A stretch of DNA of 44,017 nucleotides from G963674505 sp964575975. Its GTDB lineage: Bacteria; Desulfobacterota; Desulfobacteria; Desulfobacterales; SKZT01. The position numbers and the translations under genes are program-made. Every line of letters starts with the position of its first letter. Position 1 is the first letter of the stretch. The stretch spans positions 1 to 44,017 of the forward strand of contig CAZNTU010000020.1 of assembly GCA_964575975.1 (NCBI GenBank), given 5' to 3'. Shown piece by piece: positions 1 through 10,100 of this stretch. The notes beneath the pieces were generated by a model. The model made no database searches and was not told where the DNA came from. It saw only the letters and a program-made list of their open reading frames with translations.

Positions 1-2294
1 AAAGCTCAATGGGAGAAGACGTCACCTTACAGTTGGAAAAAAACGGCGACTTGAAGCCCGAGGAGGTGTCGGCCCATATCCTTCGATACTTGAAGACCAT
101 GGCCGAAGAGCGCCTGGGCGAACCGGTGGACGAGGCCGTTGTGACGATACCGGCCTATTTTTCCACCAAGGCCAAGCAGTTGACGGAGAAGGCCGGCGAA
201 ATGGCCGGGCTCAAGGTGGCCCAGATCGCCCAGGAACCGGTCGCGGCCGCATTGATGTACTGCGCCGGGGATACCCGCGATCCCCTGCAAATCATGACCT
301 ACGATCTTGGAGGCGGTACTTTCGACGTGGCCATTCTGGAGAAAAAGGACGGCACTATCAGCACCTCCTCCGTCAAGGCCTTTGACGGCGACCGGTTTCT
401 AGGAGGATACGATTTCGATAAAAAGCTGGCCCTGTGGCTTGTCGGTCGGCTTATGGAAATCGGATACAAGCTCGACGCCAACGATCCGGTCACCTTCGCG
501 AAACTGTTGCTGCTGGCCGAAAAGGCCAAGGTGAAACTGTCCAAGGAGCCGTGCTACGAATTCTCCGAGGATCAGACAGGCATCGTGGATCGGGACGGCA
601 ATCCCGTGGTGATCCAGTTGGGGATCTGCCGGGAGGAATTCGAACGACTCATCGAACCGGATATCGACTACACGATCGAAATTTGCAAACGGTGCATGGC
701 GGAAAAAGCCGACAAGCCCATTTCTCCGGATCAGATCGACGAAATCGTCATGGTGGGGGGATCTTCGCAGATTCCTTTTGTATCCAGGAAATTGGCAGCC
801 GCGTTCGGGAAAACTCCCAAGATGGTCAACCCGGACTTGTGCGTGGCGTTGGGAGCGGCCATTTTAGCCGGTGTCCAGGCCCGAACCGTAGGCCGTCTGA
901 AATTGGAACCGATTCCGGAGGTTACGGATCTGCCGGAATTGGACGTCGTCGGCAAGGTTCTTCCCGAAGACGGTCAAACGTCGCTCGCTGGCTTCGTCGC
1001 TTCCTTGACCTCGTCGGACGGATCGGTGGCGTTGCGCCAGAAAACCAACGAGAACGGAGGCTTCGCCTTCGAGCAGGTGCCGCTGGAACCCGAGGCCACC
1101 TCCTTTTTTGCCCTGACCGTGTTTTCCGCCGACGGCGAAAAGATCGCCGAACATCCATTTTCCGTTCGTCACGCCGAAGAGGCGGCCGGGGTCGGGGTGG
1201 ACATTTCAACCAATATGCTGGCCAAACCGTTGAGCATTCTGCTGGTGGACGGGCCGCACGAGGTGGCACCGGTCCGGACGCCCTTGCCTTACCAGACCAC
1301 GATTCATGCCAAGACCACGGACGCCAGCGGGCGGATTTGCATCAAGATCCTCGAAGAGCACAATCCCCTCGGGGAGATCCTGATGACGGAGGTTCCCAAA
1401 AGCCTCGAAGTGGGCAGCAGCGTGGATATCGCGCTGGAGGTGCGGCAGAATTACCAAATCGTTGGAAAGGCCTATGTGCCGTCCTTGGGCCGGGAGGAAA
1501 AAGTCGTGATCGACATACCGGTCCCTCCTAAACGGAGCCTGGAGGAGCTGAAGGAAGAGTACGCGCGCCTCGATAGTTTGGCCCGGGATACGAAGGCCTC
1601 GGTCGGAAAGGGCGCCCTTTTCGGCAATGCGAAGGTCAAACGGTTGGACGACCGGCTGGCGTACTGTCAAGCGATGCTGAGGGAACAGCCGCCCGATACG
1701 CTCAAAATCCAGGATTGTCTGTACGAAATCGAAAGTCTTGTCCGCGATATCGGGGCCGGGTGGCGTCCGAACCCGCCCAAAGCCGAGTTCGACCGCAAGG
1801 CGGAAAAAGCCGATATCAAAATCGCAGCCCTGGCGAAGCAGGACCCGGAAATCGAGAAGGACGGGTATGACAAGCAGCTGGAAGCGATCCGGGAACAAGC
1901 CCGGAAAGCCTACGGAGAACAGAATTCCGCCGCGTGGACGCAAGCTTGCGAAAGGATCGACGCCTTGTTGGGTACAGTGAACAACCTCGTGCGGGAAAAG
2001 GGCCAAGGCGGGGGGGGCAGTCCGCCGCCTCAGGACCCCGCCGGACTGCTCTTCCAGTTGGGCAACGGCTTGCTGGCGCTTGAAAGACAGGCCAAAGAAG
2101 CCGGACGTTACGAGGAGCTGAAGCAAGAGCTGGAAGACGCGCGCAAATCTCTTGAAAAAATCGATCCCCGGGCCCCCGACGCCATGACCAAAATTCGAGA
2201 CTGGTTTTTTACCGTATACGAATCGCTTCGGAAAAAGCTGGATATGGCTCACTCGTCTGAAACCGAAGGCTATGTCGGAATTAAGCGCAAATAG
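1..2294 (+). CDS. Hsp70-family protein, 5'-truncated by the window edge, with non-canonical C-terminus
   Basis: The frame is open to the window start; roughly 80-90 N-terminal residues, including the first phosphate loop, lie upstream. Counting from the ATG at base 9, the Hsp70 nucleotide-binding-domain motifs seen are PAYF (48-51), EPVAAA (76-81), YDLGGGTFD (98-106) and MVGGSSQIP (248-256). After about residue 315 no DnaK-type substrate-binding domain is recognisable. Instead there is a beta-rich stretch resembling a carboxypeptidase-regulatory or Ig-like fold (about 315-390), further beta-rich sequence, then a long charged helical tail (about 510-750). It is the first visible gene of an operon with two more Hsp70s and a GrpE-like protein. 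I infer an ATP-driven chaperone-like switch with a private client-recognition region. The Hsp70 assignment is firm; the role is unknown. Confidence 0.9.
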   Translation, partial: SSMGEDVTLQLEKNGDLKPEEVSAHILRYLKTMAEERLGEPVDEAVVTIPAYFSTKAKQLTEKAGEMAGLKVAQIAQEPVAAALMYCAGDTRDPLQIMTYDLGGGTFDVAILEKKDGTISTSSVKAFDGDRFLGGYDFDKKLALWLVGRLMEIGYKLDANDPVTFAKLLLLAEKAKVKLSKEPCYEFSEDQTGIVDRDGNPVVIQLGICREEFERLIEPDIDYTIEICKRCMAEKADKPISPDQIDEIVMVGGSSQIPFVSRKLAAAFGKTPKMVNPDLCVALGAAILAGVQARTVGRLKLEPIPEVTDLPELDVVGKVLPEDGQTSLAGFVASLTSSDGSVALRQKTNENGGFAFEQVPLEPEATSFFALTVFSADGEKIAEHPFSVRHAEEAAGVGVDISTNMLAKPLSILLVDGPHEVAPVRTPLPYQTTIHAKTTDASGRICIKILEEHNPLGEILMTEVPKSLEVGSSVDIALEVRQNYQIVGKAYVPSLGREEKVVIDIPVPPKRSLEELKEEYARLDSLARDTKASVGKGALFGNAKVKRLDDRLAYCQAMLREQPPDTLKIQDCLYEIESLVRDIGAGWRPNPPKAEFDRKAEKADIKIAALAKQDPEIEKDGYDKQLEAIREQARKAYGEQNSAAWTQACERIDALLGTVNNLVREKGQGGGGSPPPQDPAGLLFQLGNGLLALERQAKEAGRYEELKQELEDARKSLEKIDPRAPDAMTKIRDWFFTVYESLRKKLDMAHSSETEGYVGIKRK

Positions 2295-2302
2295 GAGGTA
2301 TC

Positions 2303-2698
2303 ATGTACAAATGCCCCGCCTGTGGAGCCGGCGATGCAACCGGACGGACGCAATGCCGGTGCGGCGCCGATCTTACCCTGCTGCAAGCCTTGGACGCCGT
2401 GGCCGACGCCTGGTTCAACCGAGGCTTGCAAGCCCTGGACCGCGACGCGCCCGGGGAGGCGCTGGAGTGGTTCTGCGCCTGTTGCGCGGCCAGACCTTCG
2501 GATGTCGCGGCCCGGCTGGCCCAGGCCAAGACTTGGGCTCGGCTGGAGCGATACGAGCAAGCCCGGGACGCTTTGGAAAAGGCCAGAAAAACAGCCCCGG
2601 ACGCCGAGGGCCTGGACGAACTGGCCCAGGCCCTCGAAGAAGCGATGAAACCGGTATCCGAGCAGTGGGAAGAAGCGCAAGGAGGAGAAAATGGATGA
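2303..2698 (+). CDS. Small zinc-ribbon plus TPR-like helical protein
   Basis: This 131-residue protein starts 8 bases after the preceding Hsp70, behind a good Shine-Dalgarno (AGGAGG at about 2296-2301). The N-terminus carries CPAC at residues 4-7 and a CRC pair at about 18-20, which suggests a zinc-ribbon-like knuckle. The rest is alpha-helical with tetratricopeptide character: helices rich in Ala, Leu and Trp, with 'AWFNRGLQALDRDAPGEAL' and 'AKTWARLERYEQARDALEK' as two helical-pair units. TPR proteins commonly dock on Hsp70 tails, so an adaptor to the flanking Hsp70s is plausible but inferred. Its last 8 bases overlap the next gene, indicating translational coupling. I do not recognise a named family. 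Confidence 0.8.
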   Translation: MYKCPACGAGDATGRTQCRCGADLTLLQALDAVADAWFNRGLQALDRDAPGEALEWFCACCAARPSDVAARLAQAKTWARLERYEQARDALEKARKTAPDAEGLDELAQALEEAMKPVSEQWEEAQGGENG

Positions 2699-4745
2699 AA
2701 TCGTGGTAGGCATCGACTTGGGAACGACTTTTTCCGCCATCGCCTATGTGGACGATCGGGGGCAGGTCCGGATCATTTGCAACAGCGACGGCCAAAAAAC
2801 CACCCCCTCGGTGGCGCTGATCAAGGGCGGCCGCATCGAGGTGGGGGAAACGGCGATGAACCAGTGGGTCACGGACGAACTTCACGTGGTGCGTTGGATC
2901 AAGAGGGCCATGGGAGATAACGACTACCGCTTCCAGGGTCTTTCGGCCGTGGAAATATCTTCGGAGATTCTGAAGGCGTTGAAAAACGATGCCGAGACCG
3001 AATTGGGCCAACCCGTCACCGATGCCGTCATCACCTGTCCCGCTTATTTTAACAGCATCGAGATCGAAAACACCAAAAAAGCCGGAGAAATGGCAGGATT
3101 CAAGGTTCGCGAAGTGGTGAAGGAGCCGACGGCGGCGGCTGTCTGCTATGGGGTGGAACATCTGTCGGATCGGGAAACGCTTCTGGTGTGCGACCTGGGG
3201 GGCGGCACCTACGACGCCACGGTCCTGGAATTTATCGACGGCACTTTCCTGCCGCTCGCCACCATGGGGAGTCGGGAACTTGGCGGGCACGACTGGACCA
3301 TGGCTCTGGTGGATTTAGCGGCCAGACGGTTTATCGACAAGACCGGCGAGGATCCTCGAAACGATCTGATGGCCGCCCAGCAGTTATACGAAGATTGCGA
3401 AAAAGCAAAACGGGATTTCGCCCGTCTCGATAAAATCGCCATAACTTGCAGATATCAACATATCGTCGAGGATATTCCCGTCACACGCGACGAATTCGAA
3501 TCCGCCACCGAAGGCAAGATTTTGCAGACGACCATGTGGACCGAGCATGCCGTGGAAAAAGCCGGGCTGACATGGGATAAAATCGACCGGATTCTTCTCG
3601 TGGGCGGCTCCAGTCGCCTGCGGCGCATGGGGGAAGCCCTGGCGGCCGTATCTGAGAAGACCCCGGTTTTGGTCGGGGAACCGGATCTGATGGTGGCTCT
3701 GGGCGCGGCCATTTTGGCCAAGGGAAAGGTTCGTCCGAGGAAAAGGGCCGGCGGGCTGGTGGAAAATGCCGGGCAAGGGACCAAAGGAGGGCTGGTGGAG
3801 GTTTCGTTCAAGCGCACCACCGCACGCTCCCTGGGAACCCGTGCGATCGTCATGGAAAACGGCAAGCCGCTCGTCCGCAACTCCCTGATCATCGCCCACG
3901 GGACCCAATCGCCGGTATCCCGGTCCCGCGAAGACTACGAAATCTCCTACACAGGCCAGTCGTATTTCGATTTGCCGGTTGTGGAATTCGAAGACGAGGA
4001 GGATTACGACCAGATCAACAGCTACCGGTTCCACTGCCCGCCGGATGCCGTTCGCGGGGATCGCATACGAATTGTCTTTCACTACGACGTCAGCGGCATT
4101 GTCGGCGTGGAGGCGACGGATCTGAAAACCGGCGCTCCTCTGGCCAAGGAAACCGTTCCCTACGAAGAGCCCGATCCGAACGAAATACCGATGGTCAAGG
4201 CTAACCCTCGCTGGGTGGTATTTGCCGTGGACGAATCCGGAAGCATGGAGGGCGCAAAAATGCAACACGCACGGGAAGCCGTTCTGGAAAACGCCCGAGA
4301 GCTTCTTGCCGGAGGCGGGGACGCCGTTCGGGTGGGGATTGTGAGCTTCAATGCGCGGGCGCATGACAAGTGCCAGCCTACTTCGCTGATCGGCGAGGTG
4401 GAGCGGGCCGTATCCGAATTGTCGCCCAAAAGCACCACAAATCTCGCCGAGGGTCTCGAACACGCCATGGCGATGGTTTCGGGCGCTCCGGCGGGGACGG
4501 ACCGCGACATCGTCGTGTTGACCGACGGCATGCCCGACGACCGATCCGCCGCGTTGCAGGCGGGCGGCCGAATCGCGTCCGGAGGGGTTACCCTCTCGAT
4601 GCTGGGTGTGGGTTTCAAGGACGTGGACGAGGCTTTTTTGGGCCAATTGACCCCGATCAAACTGGTGATCGACCAAGTGGAAGGCATAGGCGGCGCATTG
4701 ACAAACATTCTGACCCAGGCGGCGAAAAAGCGCGCCGGCGGTTGA
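2691..4745 (+). CDS. Hsp70-von Willebrand factor A domain fusion protein
   Basis: This 684-residue protein begins with a complete Hsp70 ATPase domain: GIDLGTTFS at 7-15, PAYF at 117-120, CDLGGGTYD at 167-175 and a VGGSSRLRR adenosine motif near 304. A beta-sandwich-like stretch (about 385-500) with 'FHYDVSGIVGVEATD' resembles the beta part of an Hsp70 substrate-binding domain. The last about 180 residues are a von Willebrand A domain with an intact MIDAS: DESGS at 514-518, a TTN segment near 584 and LTDG at 610-613. The helical lid is absent, so the vWA takes its place. vWA domains bind protein ligands through a divalent metal. The fusion therefore suggests an Hsp70 that recruits a specific partner by vWA contact (inference). 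It overlaps the TPR gene by 8 bases. Confidence 0.92.
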   Translation: MDEIVVGIDLGTTFSAIAYVDDRGQVRIICNSDGQKTTPSVALIKGGRIEVGETAMNQWVTDELHVVRWIKRAMGDNDYRFQGLSAVEISSEILKALKNDAETELGQPVTDAVITCPAYFNSIEIENTKKAGEMAGFKVREVVKEPTAAAVCYGVEHLSDRETLLVCDLGGGTYDATVLEFIDGTFLPLATMGSRELGGHDWTMALVDLAARRFIDKTGEDPRNDLMAAQQLYEDCEKAKRDFARLDKIAITCRYQHIVEDIPVTRDEFESATEGKILQTTMWTEHAVEKAGLTWDKIDRILLVGGSSRLRRMGEALAAVSEKTPVLVGEPDLMVALGAAILAKGKVRPRKRAGGLVENAGQGTKGGLVEVSFKRTTARSLGTRAIVMENGKPLVRNSLIIAHGTQSPVSRSREDYEISYTGQSYFDLPVVEFEDEEDYDQINSYRFHCPPDAVRGDRIRIVFHYDVSGIVGVEATDLKTGAPLAKETVPYEEPDPNEIPMVKANPRWVVFAVDESGSMEGAKMQHAREAVLENARELLAGGGDAVRVGIVSFNARAHDKCQPTSLIGEVERAVSELSPKSTTNLAEGLEHAMAMVSGAPAGTDRDIVVLTDGMPDDRSAALQAGGRIASGGVTLSMLGVGFKDVDEAFLGQLTPIKLVIDQVEGIGGALTNILTQAAKKRAGG

Positions 4746-4773
4746 AAACCCAAAAAATACAAACGAGGATGCC

Positions 4774-5502
4774 ATGACCAATGACAAAGTGGAAATGCGC
4801 AAAGAGGAACCGCCGGCTTCGGACCCGGCCGTTGCGCCCGAGGAACCGGCAGAAACATCCTCGGCGGCAGGGGAACCCGAGTCCTTGGCGTCGAAATACC
4901 ACGGTCAATCCGTCGCCGCCCGCGTGATGGAAGAATTGTCCGGCATAAGCGGGCGAATGGAGCGAATATCCGAGCAGATCGCGCTGGCCAGGGAACAAAT
5001 CGGATATCTGCCCCCTCAGCTTCGAAACTTGGGCAACCGAATCGACGCTGCTGCGGCGTCCATTTCCGAAACCAGGTACCGCGCCCTGCTCAAGGACATG
5101 CTGGGCGTCTACGACTTCGCTGATCAGGCGGTCCGCGTCCTGGAATCGGAGGTTGCGGAACACGGCGGACCTGGCCTGAAATATTGCCGAATCATCCGAA
5201 CCCAGTTGTGCCAGCTTCTGTCCTTGAACGGGTTGACGCTTATTGTCGCGGAAGGAGAGTTCGATCCGGACAATCACAAGGCGGTCGAACGGAAACCATG
5301 TGCCGACCCGGACCAGGTCGGGCGAATCGCGAGAATCGTCCGGCCGGGTTTCCGCACCGAACACCAGGTACTGCGATACGCGGAAGTGGTGGTGTTCTTT
5401 TACGAGCCCCCGACGATATCCGAACAGGCGATAAACCGGCAGTCCGATTCGGAGCCGGTACCGCCGGAAGTAGAGGAGAACCGAAATGACAATACTGCCT
5501 GA
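4774..5502 (+). CDS. GrpE-like nucleotide exchange factor (divergent)
   Basis: This 242-residue protein has a disordered, Pro/Glu/Ala-rich N-terminus (1-45), a long helical region (about 50-160) and a small C-terminal beta domain. The tail contains 'FDPDNHKAVE' followed by 'GFRTEHQVLRYAEVVVFFY', which match in order and spacing the GrpE head segments (FDP..HEAV, then GY..RVLRPA.V.V). GrpE proteins release ADP from Hsp70s. Sitting between Hsp70 genes, it is most simply the dedicated exchange factor of this operon. It is longer than typical GrpE at the N-terminus and the helical part is poorly conserved. Its 3' end overlaps the next Hsp70 gene by 17 bases. Confidence 0.75.
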   Translation: MTNDKVEMRKEEPPASDPAVAPEEPAETSSAAGEPESLASKYHGQSVAARVMEELSGISGRMERISEQIALAREQIGYLPPQLRNLGNRIDAAAASISETRYRALLKDMLGVYDFADQAVRVLESEVAEHGGPGLKYCRIIRTQLCQLLSLNGLTLIVAEGEFDPDNHKAVERKPCADPDQVGRIARIVRPGFRTEHQVLRYAEVVVFFYEPPTISEQAINRQSDSEPVPPEVEENRNDNTA

Positions 5503-7117
5503 CGAAAATTCGAATCGTACGAGCATCCCGCGGACGGCCGCCCGGCATACGGATACCCGATGCTTCGGCATTGATCTGGGAACCACCTATTCGGTGATAT
5601 CGTATTACGAAGAAATCGACAACCGGGTCGAAACAGTCGATCTGGATTCCTCGGACGGAGGCAATTTGCTGCCGTCGGTGGTCTACTTTCCGGAAGGCGG
5701 GCAAGCGCCGGTAGTAGGCCAGACCGCGCAAAATGCCGGTGCGAGCCATCCGGCCCGGGTCATTGCGGGAATCAAACGCTCCATGGGAACGTCTTTTCAA
5801 ACCGCGCCCATCGACGGCAGGAAATACACTCCCCAGGAAGTGTCGGCTGAAATTTTGAAATGTCTGGTACAGGACGCCGAGCGTTACCTGGGAGAGGCCG
5901 TCAGGGACGTGGTGATCACCGTGCCGGCATATTTCGGGGACAACGAACGCGCCGCCACCGAGGAAGCTGGAAAGCTGGCCGGACTCAATGTGCTGAGACT
6001 GCTGCCCGAACCCCATGCGGCGGCATTGGCCTTTGCCGTTCAACGGCCACAGGAAATGGCCGATAGAAACATTCTGGTCTATGATCTGGGAGGGGGGACC
6101 TTCGATGTGACACTGATCCACACGACCCTGGAATCCGCCGCCGACGATGCACCCGCCAGTCTTCGCGTCGATACCCTGTGCAAGGACGGCAACGCCCAAT
6201 TGGGCGGGATGGATTGGGACAGGGCGTTGGGGGAAATCGTCGCAGAAAAGGTCATGTCGCAAGAAGGCGTCGATTTGTGGAACGATTCGCGCATCGCGGC
6301 CGAATTGCTCGAGAAGTGCGAAAAGGCCAAGCGAGACCTCAGCCGGGTCTCCGCCGTTCAGATCGTCGTCGGAACCCATGCCGTGGAGGTGTCCCGCGCC
6401 GAATTCGAGGATCGAACCAGCAGTCTGCTCCTGGAAACCGAATTGTTGTTGGACAATGTCCTCGAGCAGGCCGAATCCACGCATGGTATCGCGCGGGGTC
6501 GAATCGATCTTTTGCTGGTGGGAGGATCCACCTACATGCCCATGGTTCGGAAAATGGCGACCCTCAAAATGGACAAGGAACCGATTCTTCACAAAAACCC
6601 GAACCTGCTGGTAAGTATGGGCGCCGCCTATTGGGCCCACCTGTTGTCCGGCGACGCCACAGTCTCCGTAATGGTCTCGGGCCCGAACGGCAAAAAAAAC
6701 AAAACAGACCTTCAGGTTCCCACCGAAGGCATGGGCGATCAATCCACCTATTCCGTGGGCGTGGAAGCATTGCGCCCGGACGGGAAAGGAGGTTTCGAAT
6801 CCTTCAATTCGGTGATTCTTGAATCCGGCAGCAAATACGGGGGGCAAAAAAAAGAAAAGGTCTATGGTACCTCCGAGGACAACATGAAGGCCATACGCAT
6901 CGTGCTCTACAAAGGGGAATCCGAAGATTTGAACGATTGCAGAAAATTGGCGGAGTTCACGATCACCGGACTTCCGCCCGGACTGCCGGCAGGCACGGCC
7001 GTCAATGTACTGCTGGGCTACGATCAAAGCGGTATTCTAACGGGAAAAGCCACTTTGGCGGATACGGGCAAAAGCGTGGACATTGTCTATGATCGCGGCA
7101 AAAAACTTGATCAGTAG
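5486..7117 (+). CDS. Hsp70-family protein with beta substrate-binding-like domain, lidless
   Basis: This is the third Hsp70 of the operon, 543 residues. After about 25 variable residues comes GIDLGTTYS (28-36), then VPAYFGD, LPEPHAAALAF, VYDLGGGTFDVTLI and LLLVGGSTYMP, so the nucleotide-binding domain is complete. Residues about 390-543 end in 'VNVLLGYDQSGILTGKATL', which matches the beta substrate-binding core of Hsp70s. The protein stops there, so the alpha-helical lid of DnaK (about 638 residues) is missing. An insertion of about 10 residues follows the second phosphate motif (ESAADDAPAS). It overlaps the GrpE-like gene and is followed after 14 bases by the GTPase gene. A cellular chaperone or an ATP-gated switch are both possible. 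Confidence 0.9.
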   Translation: MTILPDENSNRTSIPRTAARHTDTRCFGIDLGTTYSVISYYEEIDNRVETVDLDSSDGGNLLPSVVYFPEGGQAPVVGQTAQNAGASHPARVIAGIKRSMGTSFQTAPIDGRKYTPQEVSAEILKCLVQDAERYLGEAVRDVVITVPAYFGDNERAATEEAGKLAGLNVLRLLPEPHAAALAFAVQRPQEMADRNILVYDLGGGTFDVTLIHTTLESAADDAPASLRVDTLCKDGNAQLGGMDWDRALGEIVAEKVMSQEGVDLWNDSRIAAELLEKCEKAKRDLSRVSAVQIVVGTHAVEVSRAEFEDRTSSLLLETELLLDNVLEQAESTHGIARGRIDLLLVGGSTYMPMVRKMATLKMDKEPILHKNPNLLVSMGAAYWAHLLSGDATVSVMVSGPNGKKNKTDLQVPTEGMGDQSTYSVGVEALRPDGKGGFESFNSVILESGSKYGGQKKEKVYGTSEDNMKAIRIVLYKGESEDLNDCRKLAEFTITGLPPGLPAGTAVNVLLGYDQSGILTGKATLADTGKSVDIVYDRGKKLDQ

Positions 7118-7131
7118 GAGAATACGCTACC

Positions 7132-10100
7132 ATGGCCACAAACATGGCTCCCTCGACACAGTCTACGACCGCCCGGAACGTGATAGATATGTTTGGGGAA
7201 TTGAACCTGCCCGTCTGCGAGGATAAGGCGACTATCGAAGAGGTTGTGAAAAAAAGCCGCAACCGATACTTGAAGGACTTGAACAACCCGACCCCCGACA
7301 TTAGAGACAAAGCCAAAAATTGGTTTAGTTGCGTCGATTTGTTGCAGCGAAATTCGGACCAGCTGCTCGATATCGTCTACAACGCTTTCGAAGCCACCAA
7401 CGACAAGACCATCCGAGCCTTTCTGGCGTCCGGGACCCGAGAAGTCACGAAAGAAATGATGGAAGACTTCAGGGAAAACGCAATCCATTCCTATTGCACA
7501 CGTCCCGATTTGGCGGAACGGTTCGTCGATCGATACATGAAGGCCCGGAACCTTAGAGTTGGAACCTCCCTGGTACCCACCGAATTGATTGCGGCATTCA
7601 AAGCCGTCAGCCGCGCGGACCGTATCGACCTGTCGTGGAAAAAACCGGACAAGGACTTCGAGAGCGTGGAAATCCAGCGCCAGGATACGCGTAACGGTCT
7701 GTGCGAGGTGGTTTACCACGGCGCGGGCGAAGGATTTGTCGATACTGCGGCCGATATCGGCGTTTGGTACGTCTATCGGGCGCATACCATCAACAAGAAC
7801 TTTAAAAGCAAGGATTTCGTCTCCGCTCCGGACCGGGCGATCCGTCTTGTCGAGGTCTCGAAGCAAACGGCGGAGTGGAAAGACGGCAAGGTTCATGTAT
7901 CCTGGGAGCCTTCGGCCGGTAGTACCGCGGCGATCGTTTTTCGTCGGGAAGGCGGCGAGCCCGTCTTGCGCCGGGGCGGCGGAAAGCCATCGCCGGAAAC
8001 CATGAGCACCCAGCCGGTGTTTGAGGGGGCCGGCAATTCGTTCACGGACGGGGAGGTGACGGAAGGCGCGACCTACCATTATCTGATCGTATCGCAGTTC
8101 GGTTCCGACCTGTTTTCAAATGGCGTTACGGTGCAGGTTTCCATTCCCAAAGCCCCCCCTTCCCCCGAATGGCTGAAAGCCGCGTACCGGATGCAGGGAA
8201 CCGAGAACGTGGTCAAGTTAGAATGGCCTGCCGTCAAGGAATCCGCAAACGTCGTTTATCTATTGGTTCGCCGAGACGGTGGTACCCATGCGGCAAGTCC
8301 CGAAGACGGCTTGCGCGTTGCGGAAACCGATCAACTGGGATTCTTGGACAGCGATGCCATCAAGCCCGACCGCCGTTACGCCTATGATGTCATCAAGCCA
8401 GGCCGCCGTTACGCCTATACCGTTTTTGCACGCGCCGGCGAATTGTACAGCCGTGTCGGCGCGAACGGGCCGCCGGTGGACGTCGTTCCGGACGTCTCGA
8501 ACCTGAAGGCGGTCTCTTCGGACCGCACGGTGGAACTGACCTGGAACAATCCGCCGGATGTGAAGGGCATTGCCATCCGCCGTCGGCTCGAGCCCCCGAA
8601 AAACATTCTCGACGGCGAGCGCATTAAATTGTCCGGACCCGATTCCGCCAAGGATACCGGCTTGATCAACGACCGCGCCAGCCACTACCTGGTTTGCTGC
8701 GTCTATCGGACGGAAGGGAACGCAACGGTCGTGTCCCGAGGAGTTCGCATATCGGCGACACCGGTGCGGATGCCGGACCCTGTTTTGTCGCTGAACGTCG
8801 CGTTGACCGGTCTGGAAGTCTCCATTGGTTGGCCGGATGGAGATTACGGCGGTACCGTCGCCATTTTTCGATCAAAGCGACCCCACGGCCTCTTGGTGGG
8901 TAATCTGCTCGGGTATTCCGAATTCAAAGAAAGGCTTCGGTCCATCGATGCCGATCCGGTGAGTACGGTACGCGAAAATATGATCATCGATACCGGTCCA
9001 ATGGTCGAAAAACCGTATTACAGTTCTTTTACCGTCTCGAATAACAAAATCGCGGCGGTGGGCGAAACCGGCTACTGCGTGGCCAATCCGGACGTTGACA
9101 AATTGACGGTCGTCCAAAACCGGGACGGCGTGGTGCTCACTTGGGATTGGCCCGCAGGGTGCCGAGGCGCGACTGTCGCCAGAAAAACGGGCGGTTGGCC
9201 GTCAGGCCCCTCCGACCCGCAGGCCACCAGCGTAACGGTGACGAAACCCGATTATCTGGAGGCGGGCGGAAAGTACAAACAAACACTCCGGAACAAAGGG
9301 CACTATTTCTATATTGTCTACGCCCAGGCCACTGCCAAAAAGGGAACCGAGTACGCGACAGGCGGCGCGACCGGGTGCAGAAAGGACGTTCACTGGCGGC
9401 CATGGACGATTTTGAAATACCGATTGCCCAAGGGACCCGACCGTCGCGACAAAAACTTTATCCGTCTGACTTGGGGGATCGAAAATCCGCATCCCGACTT
9501 CGCCGGCTTTCTGCTGGTGGCCGATCAGGATAATATCCCCCAAGGGGCCGACGACGGTGTCGAGCTTTTTCGTTGGACGCCGGAAAACGGCGATTTCGAG
9601 GGCCTTCACGAGGCCCGTGTGCCTCTGGAGCCCGTTAAAAAGGCCGGATGGCCCCACTTCTACTGCAAGCTGATGGTCCTCGATCCGCTTCAGGCTGCCC
9701 ATACGTTGATTGTTCACCCCGATATCTGCGAGCAAATAACTCCGGGCCGAAACCTAACGGTCGGAAAAATCGTAAAACGGGCCGATTTGCTGAAAACGCC
9801 CAGGAGCGTTGTCTGTCCGTTTTGCCTGGACGCTTTTCCCGTTGAAAAGATGTTGTTCGCCCCCTCCGGCGGCGGCCCACCCGTACAGGGTGTTCGAAAC
9901 TGGTGGGACCGGCTGCGAAACAGACCGGTTCGTCCTCCAAAGGATAAAGCGAAGGGAGCCATGACGCATAAAATATGCCCGGTATGCAAAAGGGAGCTGC
10001 ATGCGTCGGCCGGTGTTCAGAAAAGCTTGATTGTCGGCATGGTGGGCGCCAAACACAGCGGCAAAAGCCATTATGTGGCCTCCCTGGTGCATCAATTGGG

